From assembly GCF_008801575.1 (NCBI RefSeq), contig NZ_VZPL01000005.1, forward strand, positions 62,001-126,000: DNA of 64,000 nucleotides. The letters run 5' to 3'. The DNA is from Xanthomonas cissicola (GTDB lineage: Bacteria > Pseudomonadota > Gammaproteobacteria > Xanthomonadales > Xanthomonadaceae). Position numbers and translations under genes: made by a program. This document shows positions 1 to 7,854 of the stretch, piece after piece. The notes beneath the pieces are model-generated. The model made no database searches. It saw only the letters and a program-made list of their open reading frames with translations, and was not told the DNA's origin. Within the stretch, counting starts at the first letter, position 1, and the number at the start of each line of letters is the position of its first letter.

Positions 1-32
1 GCGTGGTGCAGGTCGATGCGCCCTCTCGCTAA
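1..32 (+). CDS. xcsH: C-terminal end of XcsH (GspH pseudopilin), partial
   Basis: The window opens inside a reading frame (codons from position 3) that ends with TAA at 30-32 and encodes VVQVDAPSR. It overlaps the start of the next gene at 16. In every T2SS operon the gene before gspI is gspH, so this is most likely the last codons of the minor pseudopilin GspH. Nothing diagnostic remains in the fragment, so the call rests on position alone. Confidence 0.5.
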   Translation, partial: VVQVDAPSR

Positions 33-396
33 CGCACGCGCATCGGGTGGATTTTCGCTGCTCGAACTGATGGTCGCGCTGGCGATCTTCGGCATGGCGG
101 TGGTCGGCCTGTTGAACCTTTCCGGCGAGAGCACGCGCACAGCGGTGGTGTTGGAAGAGCGCGCGCTTGCCGCGGTGGTGGCAGAAAACCAGGCGATTGA
201 AGCGACGCTGGCGCCGGCTCCGGCAATCCGTGCGCCTGCGAACGGGCAGGTAATGCTCGGCGGGCGCAGCTGGGAGTGGCAACGCCAGTCGCTGCCGGCC
301 GGCGCGGCAGGCCTGTTGCGGATCGAGGTGCGCGTGCGTGCCGCAGGCCAAGTGCAGGACGTTGCCAGCCTGAGCATGCTGCGGAGCGCAGAATGA
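16..396 (+). CDS. xcsI: Type II secretion minor pseudopilin XcsI (GspI)
   Basis: This 126-residue protein has a type IV prepilin leader. Gly12 precedes FSLLE, giving cleavage between G12 and F13 with Glu17 as the +5 residue, followed by a hydrophobic helix to about residue 35. GspI is the minor pseudopilin that nucleates the pilus tip with GspJ and GspK, in the periplasm and inner membrane. The length is normal for the family. The ATG at 16 lies inside the end of the preceding gene, and the stop overlaps the next ATG (ATGA). Assignment to Xcs rather than Xps comes from the absence of a secretin gene after gspN. Confidence 0.88.
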   Translation: MRPLANARASGGFSLLELMVALAIFGMAVVGLLNLSGESTRTAVVLEERALAAVVAENQAIEATLAPAPAIRAPANGQVMLGGRSWEWQRQSLPAGAAGLLRIEVRVRAAGQVQDVASLSMLRSAE

Positions 397-995
397 TCCG
401 CAAACAGCGCACGCGCGGCTTTACTTTGATCGAATTGTTGGTGGCCTTGGCGATATTCGCGTTGGTGGCCGCAGCTGCGGTGGCGGTGATGCGGCAGAGC
501 ATCGATCAGCGCGATGCCGTGCGCGCGCGACTGCAGCAGATTCGCGACTTTCAATTGGCCCATGGCCTGCTGCGCAGCGACCTGCAGCAGGCCGCGGTGC
601 GCCGTACCCGCAACAGCGAGGGCAGCGCCGCACGCAGCGCCTTTGTTGCGAGTGCGTCCGGGACGTACGGGCCCTTGTTCGGGTTTGTGCGACGTGGCTG
701 GAGCAATCCGGACCAGGCGCCGCGTGCGTCGCTGCAATACGTGGAATATCGCATCGTGGATGAGCGGCTGGAGCGCAGCGCACGCTCTGCGCTCGACGGC
801 GGGGCAGCTGGCACGCCGCAAGTGTTGTTGCGCGGCGTACGTTCGGCGTCGGTGGCATTCCATTACCGGGCGCAATGGAGCGATGGCTGGAGCGGTGGGC
901 TTGAAGCGTTGCCGGATGCAGTCGCGCTGGAGCTGGACCTGGAGCACTGGGGGCGCGTACGCCAACTGTTCCTGTTGCCGGAAGGGCGCACGTGA
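393..995 (+). CDS. xcsJ: Type II secretion minor pseudopilin XcsJ (GspJ)
   Basis: This 200-residue protein has a classic prepilin signal: RTRGFTLIELL, with cleavage after Gly9 and Glu14 at +5, then one N-terminal helix. GspJ forms the pseudopilus tip complex with GspI and GspK. I placed the start at ATG 393, which overlaps the gspI stop as ATGA. The frame stays open upstream to 276, but that stretch overlaps gspI and carries no signal. The stop lies next to the gspK start. Confidence 0.9.
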   Translation: MIRKQRTRGFTLIELLVALAIFALVAAAAVAVMRQSIDQRDAVRARLQQIRDFQLAHGLLRSDLQQAAVRRTRNSEGSAARSAFVASASGTYGPLFGFVRRGWSNPDQAPRASLQYVEYRIVDERLERSARSALDGGAAGTPQVLLRGVRSASVAFHYRAQWSDGWSGGLEALPDAVALELDLEHWGRVRQLFLLPEGRT

Positions 996-1984
996 TGGCA
1001 CTGCACGCACCTGCCAGGCAACGCGGCGTAGCCTTGCTCACGGTATTGCTGCTGGTTGCCGTGATGACCTTGCTGATGGCGGCCGTGCTGGAAGACCTGC
1101 GCTTTGGTCTGCGCCGCAGCGGCAATGGCGAAGCCATGACGCAAGCGCAGTGGTACGCCCTGGGCAGCGAGGCCGTTGCGCGGCAACGCTTGCAGGCGCT
1201 GTCCGAGCGGGATCCGCTGCGCACTACGCTGGACGGCGGCTGGAACGACCAGCCGATCGGCTTTCCGCTGGACGACGGTGCGGTGAGCGTGCGTCTGCAC
1301 GATCGCGGCGGCTGCTTCAATCTCAACAGCGTGGTCGTTGGTGCGCCCGAACAATGGCAGCGTAGCGATGAGGGCGCACGCCAATATCGCGCATTGCTCG
1401 ACGTGTTGGGCATCGCCCCGCAACAGGCGCATGCGCTGACCGACGCATTGGTGGACTGGATCGACTCCGACACACAGCCGGGCGTGCACGGTGCCGAAGA
1501 CGACCGCTACCTGCAGGCGGCCGCACCGCAGCGCACCGGTGCAACCTTGCTGGCAGGCGTCAGCGAACTGCGCGCCATCGCCGGTTATACGCCGCAACTG
1601 ATTGCGCAACTGCAGCCGTATGTCTGCGCATTGCCGGAGGGCCGCTTGTCGCCGATCAATATCAACACGCTGCGCCTGGACGATGCGCCGGTGCTGGTGG
1701 CGTTGACCGGAGGAGCGCTGGAGCTGCCGGCCGCGCGACGCGTTATCGCTGCACGGCCGGCTGGAGGATGGCGCGACATCCGGATGTTTCTCAGCCAGCC
1801 GGCGCTGATGCAGGCCGAGTTGTCCAATGCGGTGATGGAACAACTCGCACTGCGCACCCGCTATTTCTCTCTCTACAGCCAGGTCGACCATGCCGGCGCG
1901 CAGGTCATGCTGGAAGCGTTGCTGCAACAGGAAACGGCCGGCCGGATCCGACTGGTCGCGCGCCAATGGAGTTCTGACCAATGA
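995..1984 (+). CDS. xcsK: Type II secretion minor pseudopilin XcsK (GspK)
   Basis: This 329-residue protein is the large pseudopilin that caps the pilus tip. The N-terminus has RQRGVALLTVLLLV, with cleavage after Gly11. The +5 residue is Thr16 instead of Glu, which is typical of GspK among pseudopilins. A long globular domain follows the helix, including LTDALVDWIDSD and SPININT stretches characteristic of GspK. ATG 995 abuts the gspJ stop (TGATG). GTG 992 is a possible alternative start two bases before it. The 3' end overlaps gspL by ATGA. Confidence 0.9.
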   Translation: MALHAPARQRGVALLTVLLLVAVMTLLMAAVLEDLRFGLRRSGNGEAMTQAQWYALGSEAVARQRLQALSERDPLRTTLDGGWNDQPIGFPLDDGAVSVRLHDRGGCFNLNSVVVGAPEQWQRSDEGARQYRALLDVLGIAPQQAHALTDALVDWIDSDTQPGVHGAEDDRYLQAAAPQRTGATLLAGVSELRAIAGYTPQLIAQLQPYVCALPEGRLSPININTLRLDDAPVLVALTGGALELPAARRVIAARPAGGWRDIRMFLSQPALMQAELSNAVMEQLALRTRYFSLYSQVDHAGAQVMLEALLQQETAGRIRLVARQWSSDQ

Positions 1985-3084
1985 CCACCACGTTGTTGTT
2001 GCTGCCAGCCGATGCAGCCGCTGAATCCATTGCGGTGCGTGCAGATGCGCAGGGGCAGGTGCAATCGGTGGGTCAAGCCACCACGCCGCCAGAGCCATCC
2101 GCGCGCACCCTCCTGGTGGTGCCGGGTGTGGATGTGCATCTGCGCTGGTTGCGCTTGCCTGGCCGCAGCATGGCGCAATCACGGGCCGCTGCGCGTCTGC
2201 AACTGGCTGAGCATCTGGCGATTGAGACGCAGGCCCTGCATGTGGTGATCGCCGATAGCGCTGAGGCCGATGGCACACGCCTGGTCGCCGCAGTGGACAG
2301 CGTGGTGATGCAGCAGTGGCTGGCGCGCGCAACGCAACTCGGCTTCGCTCCCGATGCGGTGGTGCCGGATTGCCTATTGCTGGAGCCTGGTGCCGATGCG
2401 ACGGCAGCAGTGATGCACTGGGACGGCCGTTGGCTGATCCGTGGCGCACAGCTGGCCTGCAGCCTGGAGCCAGAGGCAGCGCGTCTGCTGCTGGGCGATC
2501 GTGTGCCGGCAGTGCCGCCGGGGCCCGACCCAACGCACTCCATCGCCGGCTTTGCGCGCTCCGCTGCGCACGTGCCGATCGATCTGCTGCAGCACCCGTT
2601 CGCGAACAAGGCCGCTGCCGAGCAAAAGCGCGCTCCGCGCCGTCTGGCGGTGCTGGCTGCGCTGGTGCTGCTATCGCCGGTGCTGCTATCGCCGGTGTTG
2701 CTGTTGCTGGCGCAGACCTTGCGCTACGAGATCGGTGCGCGTGTACTGCAAGCGCGGACCGCCACGCAGTTGGGTGTGCACGACGCAGCGGCGGTGCCAG
2801 CCGCATTGCAGGCGCGTCGGCAGGCCGGCACGGCGACCGATCGCCTGGCGATGCAGCTGAGCACCTTGTTCGCCGCAGTCGATACCCTTCCAGCGGCAGA
2901 ATTGGATCAGCTGGACTACAACCCCGCACAGCCGTTGCGCGCGACCTTGCTGCACACCGATGACGCCAGCCTGCAGCAGCTCTCGGCGCGGCTTGCGGAT
3001 GCTGGATGGCACCTGGATCCGGGCAGCAGCCAAGTCGAGGACGGTCGCATGCGGACACCGTTCGCGCTGGAGCCATTGCGATGA
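1981..3084 (+). CDS. xcsL: Type II secretion inner membrane platform protein XcsL (GspL)
   Basis: This 367-residue protein has the GspL layout: an actin-like cytoplasmic domain over roughly residues 1-210, one transmembrane helix near 222-242, and a small periplasmic ferredoxin-like domain. GspL recruits the GspE ATPase and partners GspM. The membrane helix contains a perfect 15-bp tandem duplication (2668-2682 and 2683-2697) that yields LLSPV twice. The gene overlaps gspK (ATGA) and gspM (ATGA), so translation is probably coupled. Confidence 0.86.
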   Translation: MTTTLLLLPADAAAESIAVRADAQGQVQSVGQATTPPEPSARTLLVVPGVDVHLRWLRLPGRSMAQSRAAARLQLAEHLAIETQALHVVIADSAEADGTRLVAAVDSVVMQQWLARATQLGFAPDAVVPDCLLLEPGADATAAVMHWDGRWLIRGAQLACSLEPEAARLLLGDRVPAVPPGPDPTHSIAGFARSAAHVPIDLLQHPFANKAAAEQKRAPRRLAVLAALVLLSPVLLSPVLLLLAQTLRYEIGARVLQARTATQLGVHDAAAVPAALQARRQAGTATDRLAMQLSTLFAAVDTLPAAELDQLDYNPAQPLRATLLHTDDASLQQLSARLADAGWHLDPGSSQVEDGRMRTPFALEPLR

Positions 3085-3557
3085 AGGCATCGCTGCAACG
3101 CGGCACGCAATGGTGGCAGACCCGGGCGCCGCGTGAGCGGCGCATGTTGGGCGTGATGTGTGCCGCACTGGCGGCATTCGTCGGTTGGTATGCGCTTTAC
3201 GTCCCATTGCGGCACTGGCATGACCGGGCCTGGGCGCGCTATGCCGATGCTGCGCAGCTGGCGCTCGATGCATCTGCGCAGGCAGCGTCGACCAGACGCG
3301 CCGCCGCACTGGGCTCACCGGCCCTGGCCGAGATCATCGCAAGCAGCGCACGCGATGCCGGCGTCAACATCACCTCCCAACAGCGCAGCGCCGCGGGCGG
3401 GGTGGACGTGCAGATCGAGGCCGTCGGCGCGGCCGCGCTGTTCGGCTGGCTTGAGCGATTGCGACAGGCGCACGGCCTGGCGCCGACACAACTGAGCGTG
3501 GCACGCGAGCAGGGCCAACTCCGCGTACGCTGCGGGTTTGCGGAATCGGGACCGTGA
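3081..3557 (+). CDS. xcsM: Type II secretion inner membrane protein XcsM (GspM)
   Basis: This 158-residue protein has a short cytoplasmic N-terminus, one membrane helix near residues 23-43 (LGVMCAALAAFVGWYALYV) and a periplasmic ferredoxin-like domain, as in GspM. GspM stabilises GspL and the platform. The start is ATG 3081, overlapping the gspL stop. The longer frame back to 3006 is only overlap with gspL. The stop overlaps the GTG of the next gene. Confidence 0.85.
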   Translation: MKASLQRGTQWWQTRAPRERRMLGVMCAALAAFVGWYALYVPLRHWHDRAWARYADAAQLALDASAQAASTRRAAALGSPALAEIIASSARDAGVNITSQQRSAAGGVDVQIEAVGAAALFGWLERLRQAHGLAPTQLSVAREQGQLRVRCGFAESGP

Positions 3558-4273
3558 CACGCATGCGCTGGGCCTTGATCTTGGTGTCGATGGCGGGCGT
3601 CGCGCTGCTGGCATTTGTCCCGTTGCGCCTGGTGCTGCCGCGCGAGGGGCTGCCGTTCTCGGTGCTGGATGTGGAGGGCCCGATCTGGGCCGGCACGTTG
3701 CGGCAGGTGCAATGGCAAGGCATCGTGTTCGGCGATGTGGCGGTGCGGCCGCGGGTCTGGCCGCTGTTGCGTGGCGAACGTCGGGTGCAGTTGCAGTCTA
3801 CACAGTTGCAACTGCTGTTGGTGGACGGCGCGCAACGCGGCATGCGCAATGCACAGGGCCAACTCCTGGTGCGCCAGCCGGGTGGCGTGGCACTGATCGA
3901 TCTGGCGGTGCAGCTGCAGCAGGTCGATCTGCTATTCGATGCCACCGGCTGCGTGCAGGCGCACGGGCGTGTCAGCCTGCAATTGCTGGCAAGCGGGGCG
4001 GGCGCGCTGCCCGGTCTGCCGCCACTGCGCTTGTCCGGGCAGCCGGCGTGCGTGGATCACACCGCCGTGCTGACCTTGCTGCCCGACACCGCATTGCCCG
4101 CCGGCGTGCAGGCCAAGGCGCAGCTGCAACTCTGGCCCGACGGACGCTGGCAACTGCAGTCGCGCGTGGATCCAGCGCAGGACGCAGTGTTGGGTGTCGG
4201 GCTGCAATTGCTGGGCTTCGCTGCTACTCCGGAGCGCGGGTTTTTGCGCAACGATGAAGGTCGATTGCACTAG
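3554..4273 (+). CDS. xcsN: Type II secretion protein XcsN (GspN)
   Basis: This 239-residue protein has an N-terminal signal anchor (residues about 4-24) and a long beta-rich periplasmic region with EGPIWAGTLRQVQW, typical of GspN. GspN is an accessory component found in only some T2SSs, Xanthomonas included. The GTG at 3554 overlaps the gspM stop (GTGA); ATG 3563 is an alternative. It is the last gene of the operon. The missing gspD downstream is the main reason for naming the cluster xcs rather than xps. Confidence 0.8.
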   Translation: MTRMRWALILVSMAGVALLAFVPLRLVLPREGLPFSVLDVEGPIWAGTLRQVQWQGIVFGDVAVRPRVWPLLRGERRVQLQSTQLQLLLVDGAQRGMRNAQGQLLVRQPGGVALIDLAVQLQQVDLLFDATGCVQAHGRVSLQLLASGAGALPGLPPLRLSGQPACVDHTAVLTLLPDTALPAGVQAKAQLQLWPDGRWQLQSRVDPAQDAVLGVGLQLLGFAATPERGFLRNDEGRLH

Positions 4274-4386
4274 AAACGCTATGACTGGCGACGTGCCACA
4301 GCACCCGTCTTCTGCACCATGATCGTGCATGCGTTGCGGCTGATATGTTCGTTGCGGCGATTGGATGGCGTGTAGGCTCATCCGTT

Positions 4387-4398
4387 GACAACGTTGTC
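4387..4398. promoter_or_regulatory. Candidate LacI-family (NagR) operator
   Basis: GACAACGTTGTC is a perfect 12-bp palindrome with the central CG step typical of LacI-family operators. It lies upstream of a receptor gene in a locus that encodes a LacI regulator (16765-17832). A related imperfect site lies upstream of the second receptor. Assignment to NagR is inference. Confidence 0.5.
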
Positions 4399-4701
4399 GT
4401 CGTGGCGCGGCAAGCAGTCATCGCGGCACGGGTTCGCCTGTGCAAGTACCGCGATACGCGCTTTGGAATACACATGAGCACGCCGCGAAGGACGGTGACG
4501 CAGCCAGCAGTGATTGCGACGTCGGGGCCGCGACGTGGACTGCCCAGAATTGGTCTGGTCACAAGGAATTGGTCAGTGACTGGTCATGTGACAACGATGC
4601 CCAGTGCGCTTCCGATATCTTTGCACGCACCGTTGCAGGTCAATGGCGGTAAGGATCGGGTGCATTATCAGAGCGCTATCGAACGCTTTCGAAAGTGACT
4701 G

Positions 4702-4731
4702 TTGACACGATCTTTTAGAGACCATAAGAAT
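4702..4731 (+). promoter_or_regulatory. Possible sigma-70 promoter for the first TonB receptor
   Basis: A perfect TTGACA (4702-4707) is followed after 17 bp by TAAGAAT, a weak -10 match. An AATTGGTACT motif, shared with the nagQ upstream region, follows at 4743. The start codon is 262 bp downstream of the -10 element, so the leader would be long. Confidence 0.3.
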
Positions 4732-4992
4732 CAACTCCACTGAATTGGTACTTTCCAGTCAGGGCCGTTGATCAGCAATGGCATGCGTGCCCGTCCTGGG
4801 ACGGACGCGGCATCGGCACCCACGGGGGGGCTTGCGGGGTGCTCGCAGACAACAGATCGCAGGCGGTTCCGGACATCCGGAACTGGTGACCTGTGCGCGC
4901 GTGGTTGGGTTGCCAGCGCCGGGATCTGTCATCGCTGATCGATCGGAACGCCAGTCGCGTTGTCGTCCAGCCATTCCACTTCAGGATTTCTC

Positions 4993-7701
4993 ATGTCGCC
5001 TCTCCCGCGTGCCTCGCTGCGTTGTTGTTCGCCCTCATCGCTGTCCCTTGCCATTGCGCTGTCGCTGCTTGCCTGCGGCGCCAACGCGCAGACACAGGAC
5101 GCATCGGCGGCGGCATCGGCGCAGATCTCCCAACTCGATGCCATCAAGGTCACCAGCTCGTACCAGAAGAGCCTGATCACCGCGATGGACAACAAGCGCG
5201 ACGACGTGCGCATGACCGACGGCATCTCTGCGCAGGACATCGGCAAGTTTCCTGCCGAAAACATCGCCGAGGCGATCCAGCGCATTCCCGGTGTGCAGAT
5301 TTCCACTATCAACGGGCGCGGTTCCACCATCAGCGTGCGTGGCCTGGGGCCGCAGTATTCGGCCACCACCATCAACGGCCAGGTGATCAAAAGCGCCGAT
5401 TTCACCGATGGCTTCCGCTACGACATCATCCAGCCAGAAGTAGCCGCCGGCATCGAGGTGATCAAATCGCCATCGGCGGACATGGACGCCGGTGGCCTGT
5501 CGGGCACGGTCAACATCAACACCACCAAACCCCTGGACTACCAGCAGACCAAGCTGCTGTTCTCAGCCAAAACGCAGTACTCCGAGTTTGCCGGTGGTTC
5601 GCCAACGCCCAAGGGCGTGCTGACCTATATCGACCAGTTCAAGTTCGGTGGCGGCGATCTTGGCGTGTTTCTCAGCGCCGGCTATCAGAAGCTCAAGGAT
5701 CGCGCCGATTATCTGTGGATCGACCGTTGGTACACGCAGGCCACCGACGCCGGCACGTTGTATATCCCACGCCGTCCGCGCTATCGCTCGATCGAGCGCG
5801 AGACCACGCGCAAGATGTTCAATGGCGGGCTGCAATGGAAGCCTAGCGAACAGCTGGAGATGAACCTCACTGCGCTGTATTCGCAGGACAGGACCGCCAA
5901 CGACATGAACCAGCTGGTGTACTCGTTCGAGCGCAGTCCGCTGACAGTGCTGCAGACCAACGGGCTGACCGCCACACAGGTGTCGGCGTCGGATTACTGG
6001 CTGGAAAATAATCACCAGATCGAACAGCACAATCTGTCCACTCAGTTGCTCACCTACGACTTCAAGTGGAAGGGCGATGCCTGGACGCTGAGTGGCGCGG
6101 CCAATTACACCCAGGGCAAGACCGACGAGAACGAGCGCGCCGCGATCCTGGGACGGATTCCCTCGGCAACGCTGCTGGATACCTCCAATCCCGACGCGAT
6201 CTCGCTGACCACCGATGCCGATGCCAATGACGCCAGTGCGTGGAACAAGACCAATCTGGTGCGCAGCGAATACCCCAACGGTTCCATCCAATCGCTCAGC
6301 AACAAGGAATGGTCGCTGCAACTGGATGCCGAACGGTATCTTGAACTGGGCGCGTTGAACGCGGTGCGCTTCGGTGCCAAATACCGTCGCGAAACCTTCG
6401 ATCGCGATGTGCGCCGGCGCGACTTCCTGTATCTGCTCAGGACCGGTGCGGTGTCCGGCTTCGACATGTTCCCGGAGCTGTCCGCAGCCAGCAGCACGGT
6501 CAGCAACTTCCTTGACGGACAACTCGCCTCGCAGGACAGCTGGGTCACCCCGGACGTGGCGGCTTATGCGCGCTCGCTGGCGGCCGCGGGCATCACCGTG
6601 CCGGTGCTGTTTGCACCGCAGAGCAGCTACAGCATCGAGAACGACATTTCTTCGGCGTATGCGATGGCGCGCATCGACACCGACATCGGCAGCATGCGTC
6701 TGCGCGGCAATGTCGGCATGCGCTACGAAAATACCAAACGCACCACCGATACCTACCTGACTCAGACGCAAGCCGCCAGCGACGACGCCAATGTCGTGGT
6801 CGGCACCGCTCGCGCGCCCTACGAGTATTCCAACTGGTTGCCCAGCCTGAATCTGGTGCTGGATATGCGCGAAAACTTGTTGCTGCGCTTTGCGGCCGCC
6901 AAGGTCCTGGTGCGGCCGATTCTGGACAGCAACACCGCGATCGCTTCGACGATTTCCACCGGCACCAATACTGGCGGCACCACCACCTATGTCGTCGCCC
7001 AGGGCCAGACCGATCTGAAGGCATTGACCGCTGACCAAGCCGACCTGAGCCTGGAGTGGTATTACGGCAACGGCGGCGCGCTGACCGTGGCCGGATTCTG
7101 GAAAAACATCAAGAACGGCACCTTCAATAGCATCGTTTGCCCGGCCGCCTTTAACGGTACCGTGCTCTCCAGCAATGCAGCCGGCGATTGTGTGAGTAGT
7201 AACGGCGATATCTACGAGATCACCGCCACCACCAATGATCCGAGCAAGGTAAAGATTCGCGGTTACGAGCTGGGCTGGACGCAATCGCTGGATGCCTGGT
7301 TGCCGATCGATGGTTTCGGGTTCAACACCAATTTCACCCGGGTGATTCCGCAGCGCGATACCGATTTCAAGATCCGCAACCTGTCAGAACAGACCTGGAA
7401 CGCGACCGCGTACTGGGAGAGCGCGCACTACTCGGCACGCGTGTCGCTCAATCATCGCAGCGAGTACGAACAGGACAGCAGCGACAGCTTCTTCGCGCGC
7501 GAAGGCCACATCATGAAGGCACGCACGCAGCTGGATGCAGTGCTTGGCTACCAGGTCAACGACAAGCTGAGTTTCCAGCTGGGCGGCCTGAATCTCACCA
7601 ACCGAAAGGAAGAAGCGTACAAGGACATCCCCAGCCGCTGGCAGATGACCGGCGTCACTGGTCGAAGCTACTACCTGTCGATGCAGTGGGACATGCTTTG
7701 A
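4993..7701 (+). CDS. TonB-dependent outer membrane receptor
   Basis: This protein of about 902 residues has a signal peptide (ending near ANAQ), a TonB-box-like segment LDAIKVTSS, a plug domain (SAQDIGKFPAENIAEAIQRI, then GRGSTISVRGLG) and a long beta-barrel rich in aromatic strands. It would import a ligand across the outer membrane using TonB energy. I chose ATG 4993 because AGGA sits six bases upstream and a normal signal peptide follows. The frame extends to ATG 4960, which would add a polar tail. Its place beside glycosidase and nag genes marks it as a carbohydrate (CUT-type) receptor for a GlcNAc-containing glycan, which is inference. Confidence 0.9.
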   Translation: MSPLPRASLRCCSPSSLSLAIALSLLACGANAQTQDASAAASAQISQLDAIKVTSSYQKSLITAMDNKRDDVRMTDGISAQDIGKFPAENIAEAIQRIPGVQISTINGRGSTISVRGLGPQYSATTINGQVIKSADFTDGFRYDIIQPEVAAGIEVIKSPSADMDAGGLSGTVNINTTKPLDYQQTKLLFSAKTQYSEFAGGSPTPKGVLTYIDQFKFGGGDLGVFLSAGYQKLKDRADYLWIDRWYTQATDAGTLYIPRRPRYRSIERETTRKMFNGGLQWKPSEQLEMNLTALYSQDRTANDMNQLVYSFERSPLTVLQTNGLTATQVSASDYWLENNHQIEQHNLSTQLLTYDFKWKGDAWTLSGAANYTQGKTDENERAAILGRIPSATLLDTSNPDAISLTTDADANDASAWNKTNLVRSEYPNGSIQSLSNKEWSLQLDAERYLELGALNAVRFGAKYRRETFDRDVRRRDFLYLLRTGAVSGFDMFPELSAASSTVSNFLDGQLASQDSWVTPDVAAYARSLAAAGITVPVLFAPQSSYSIENDISSAYAMARIDTDIGSMRLRGNVGMRYENTKRTTDTYLTQTQAASDDANVVVGTARAPYEYSNWLPSLNLVLDMRENLLLRFAAAKVLVRPILDSNTAIASTISTGTNTGGTTTYVVAQGQTDLKALTADQADLSLEWYYGNGGALTVAGFWKNIKNGTFNSIVCPAAFNGTVLSSNAAGDCVSSNGDIYEITATTNDPSKVKIRGYELGWTQSLDAWLPIDGFGFNTNFTRVIPQRDTDFKIRNLSEQTWNATAYWESAHYSARVSLNHRSEYEQDSSDSFFAREGHIMKARTQLDAVLGYQVNDKLSFQLGGLNLTNRKEEAYKDIPSRWQMTGVTGRSYYLSMQWDML

Positions 7702-7854
7702 TGCTGAGGCAGCGCGCTTCGGGCCGCCGTGCACAGTTGCGTGCGGCGGCCAGCAGTGAGGGCAACAGTGCGGTTTCGTTGGAAGCGTGCCATGCAGTGC
7801 TAGCAGTGCAGGCACCATGTGACGTGCATGCACTGCAGTTGACCAGGCGCTGCC

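Larger units (their letters stand above)
4274..4992. other. Intergenic region of about 720 bp upstream of the first TonB receptor
   Basis: I see no convincing gene here. It holds a perfect LacI-type palindrome at 4387-4398, three GAATTGGT motifs (4547, 4566, 4742) that may be GntR half-sites, and a possible sigma-70 promoter with TTGACA at 4702. This is more regulatory sequence than a simple receptor gene would need. Confidence 0.6.

Noticed and set aside
421-3145. Long minus-strand frames across the T2SS genes
   Set aside because: They overlap well supported pseudopilin and GspL genes, are rich in Arg/Ala/Cys, and match no family. GC-rich DNA makes such frames common.
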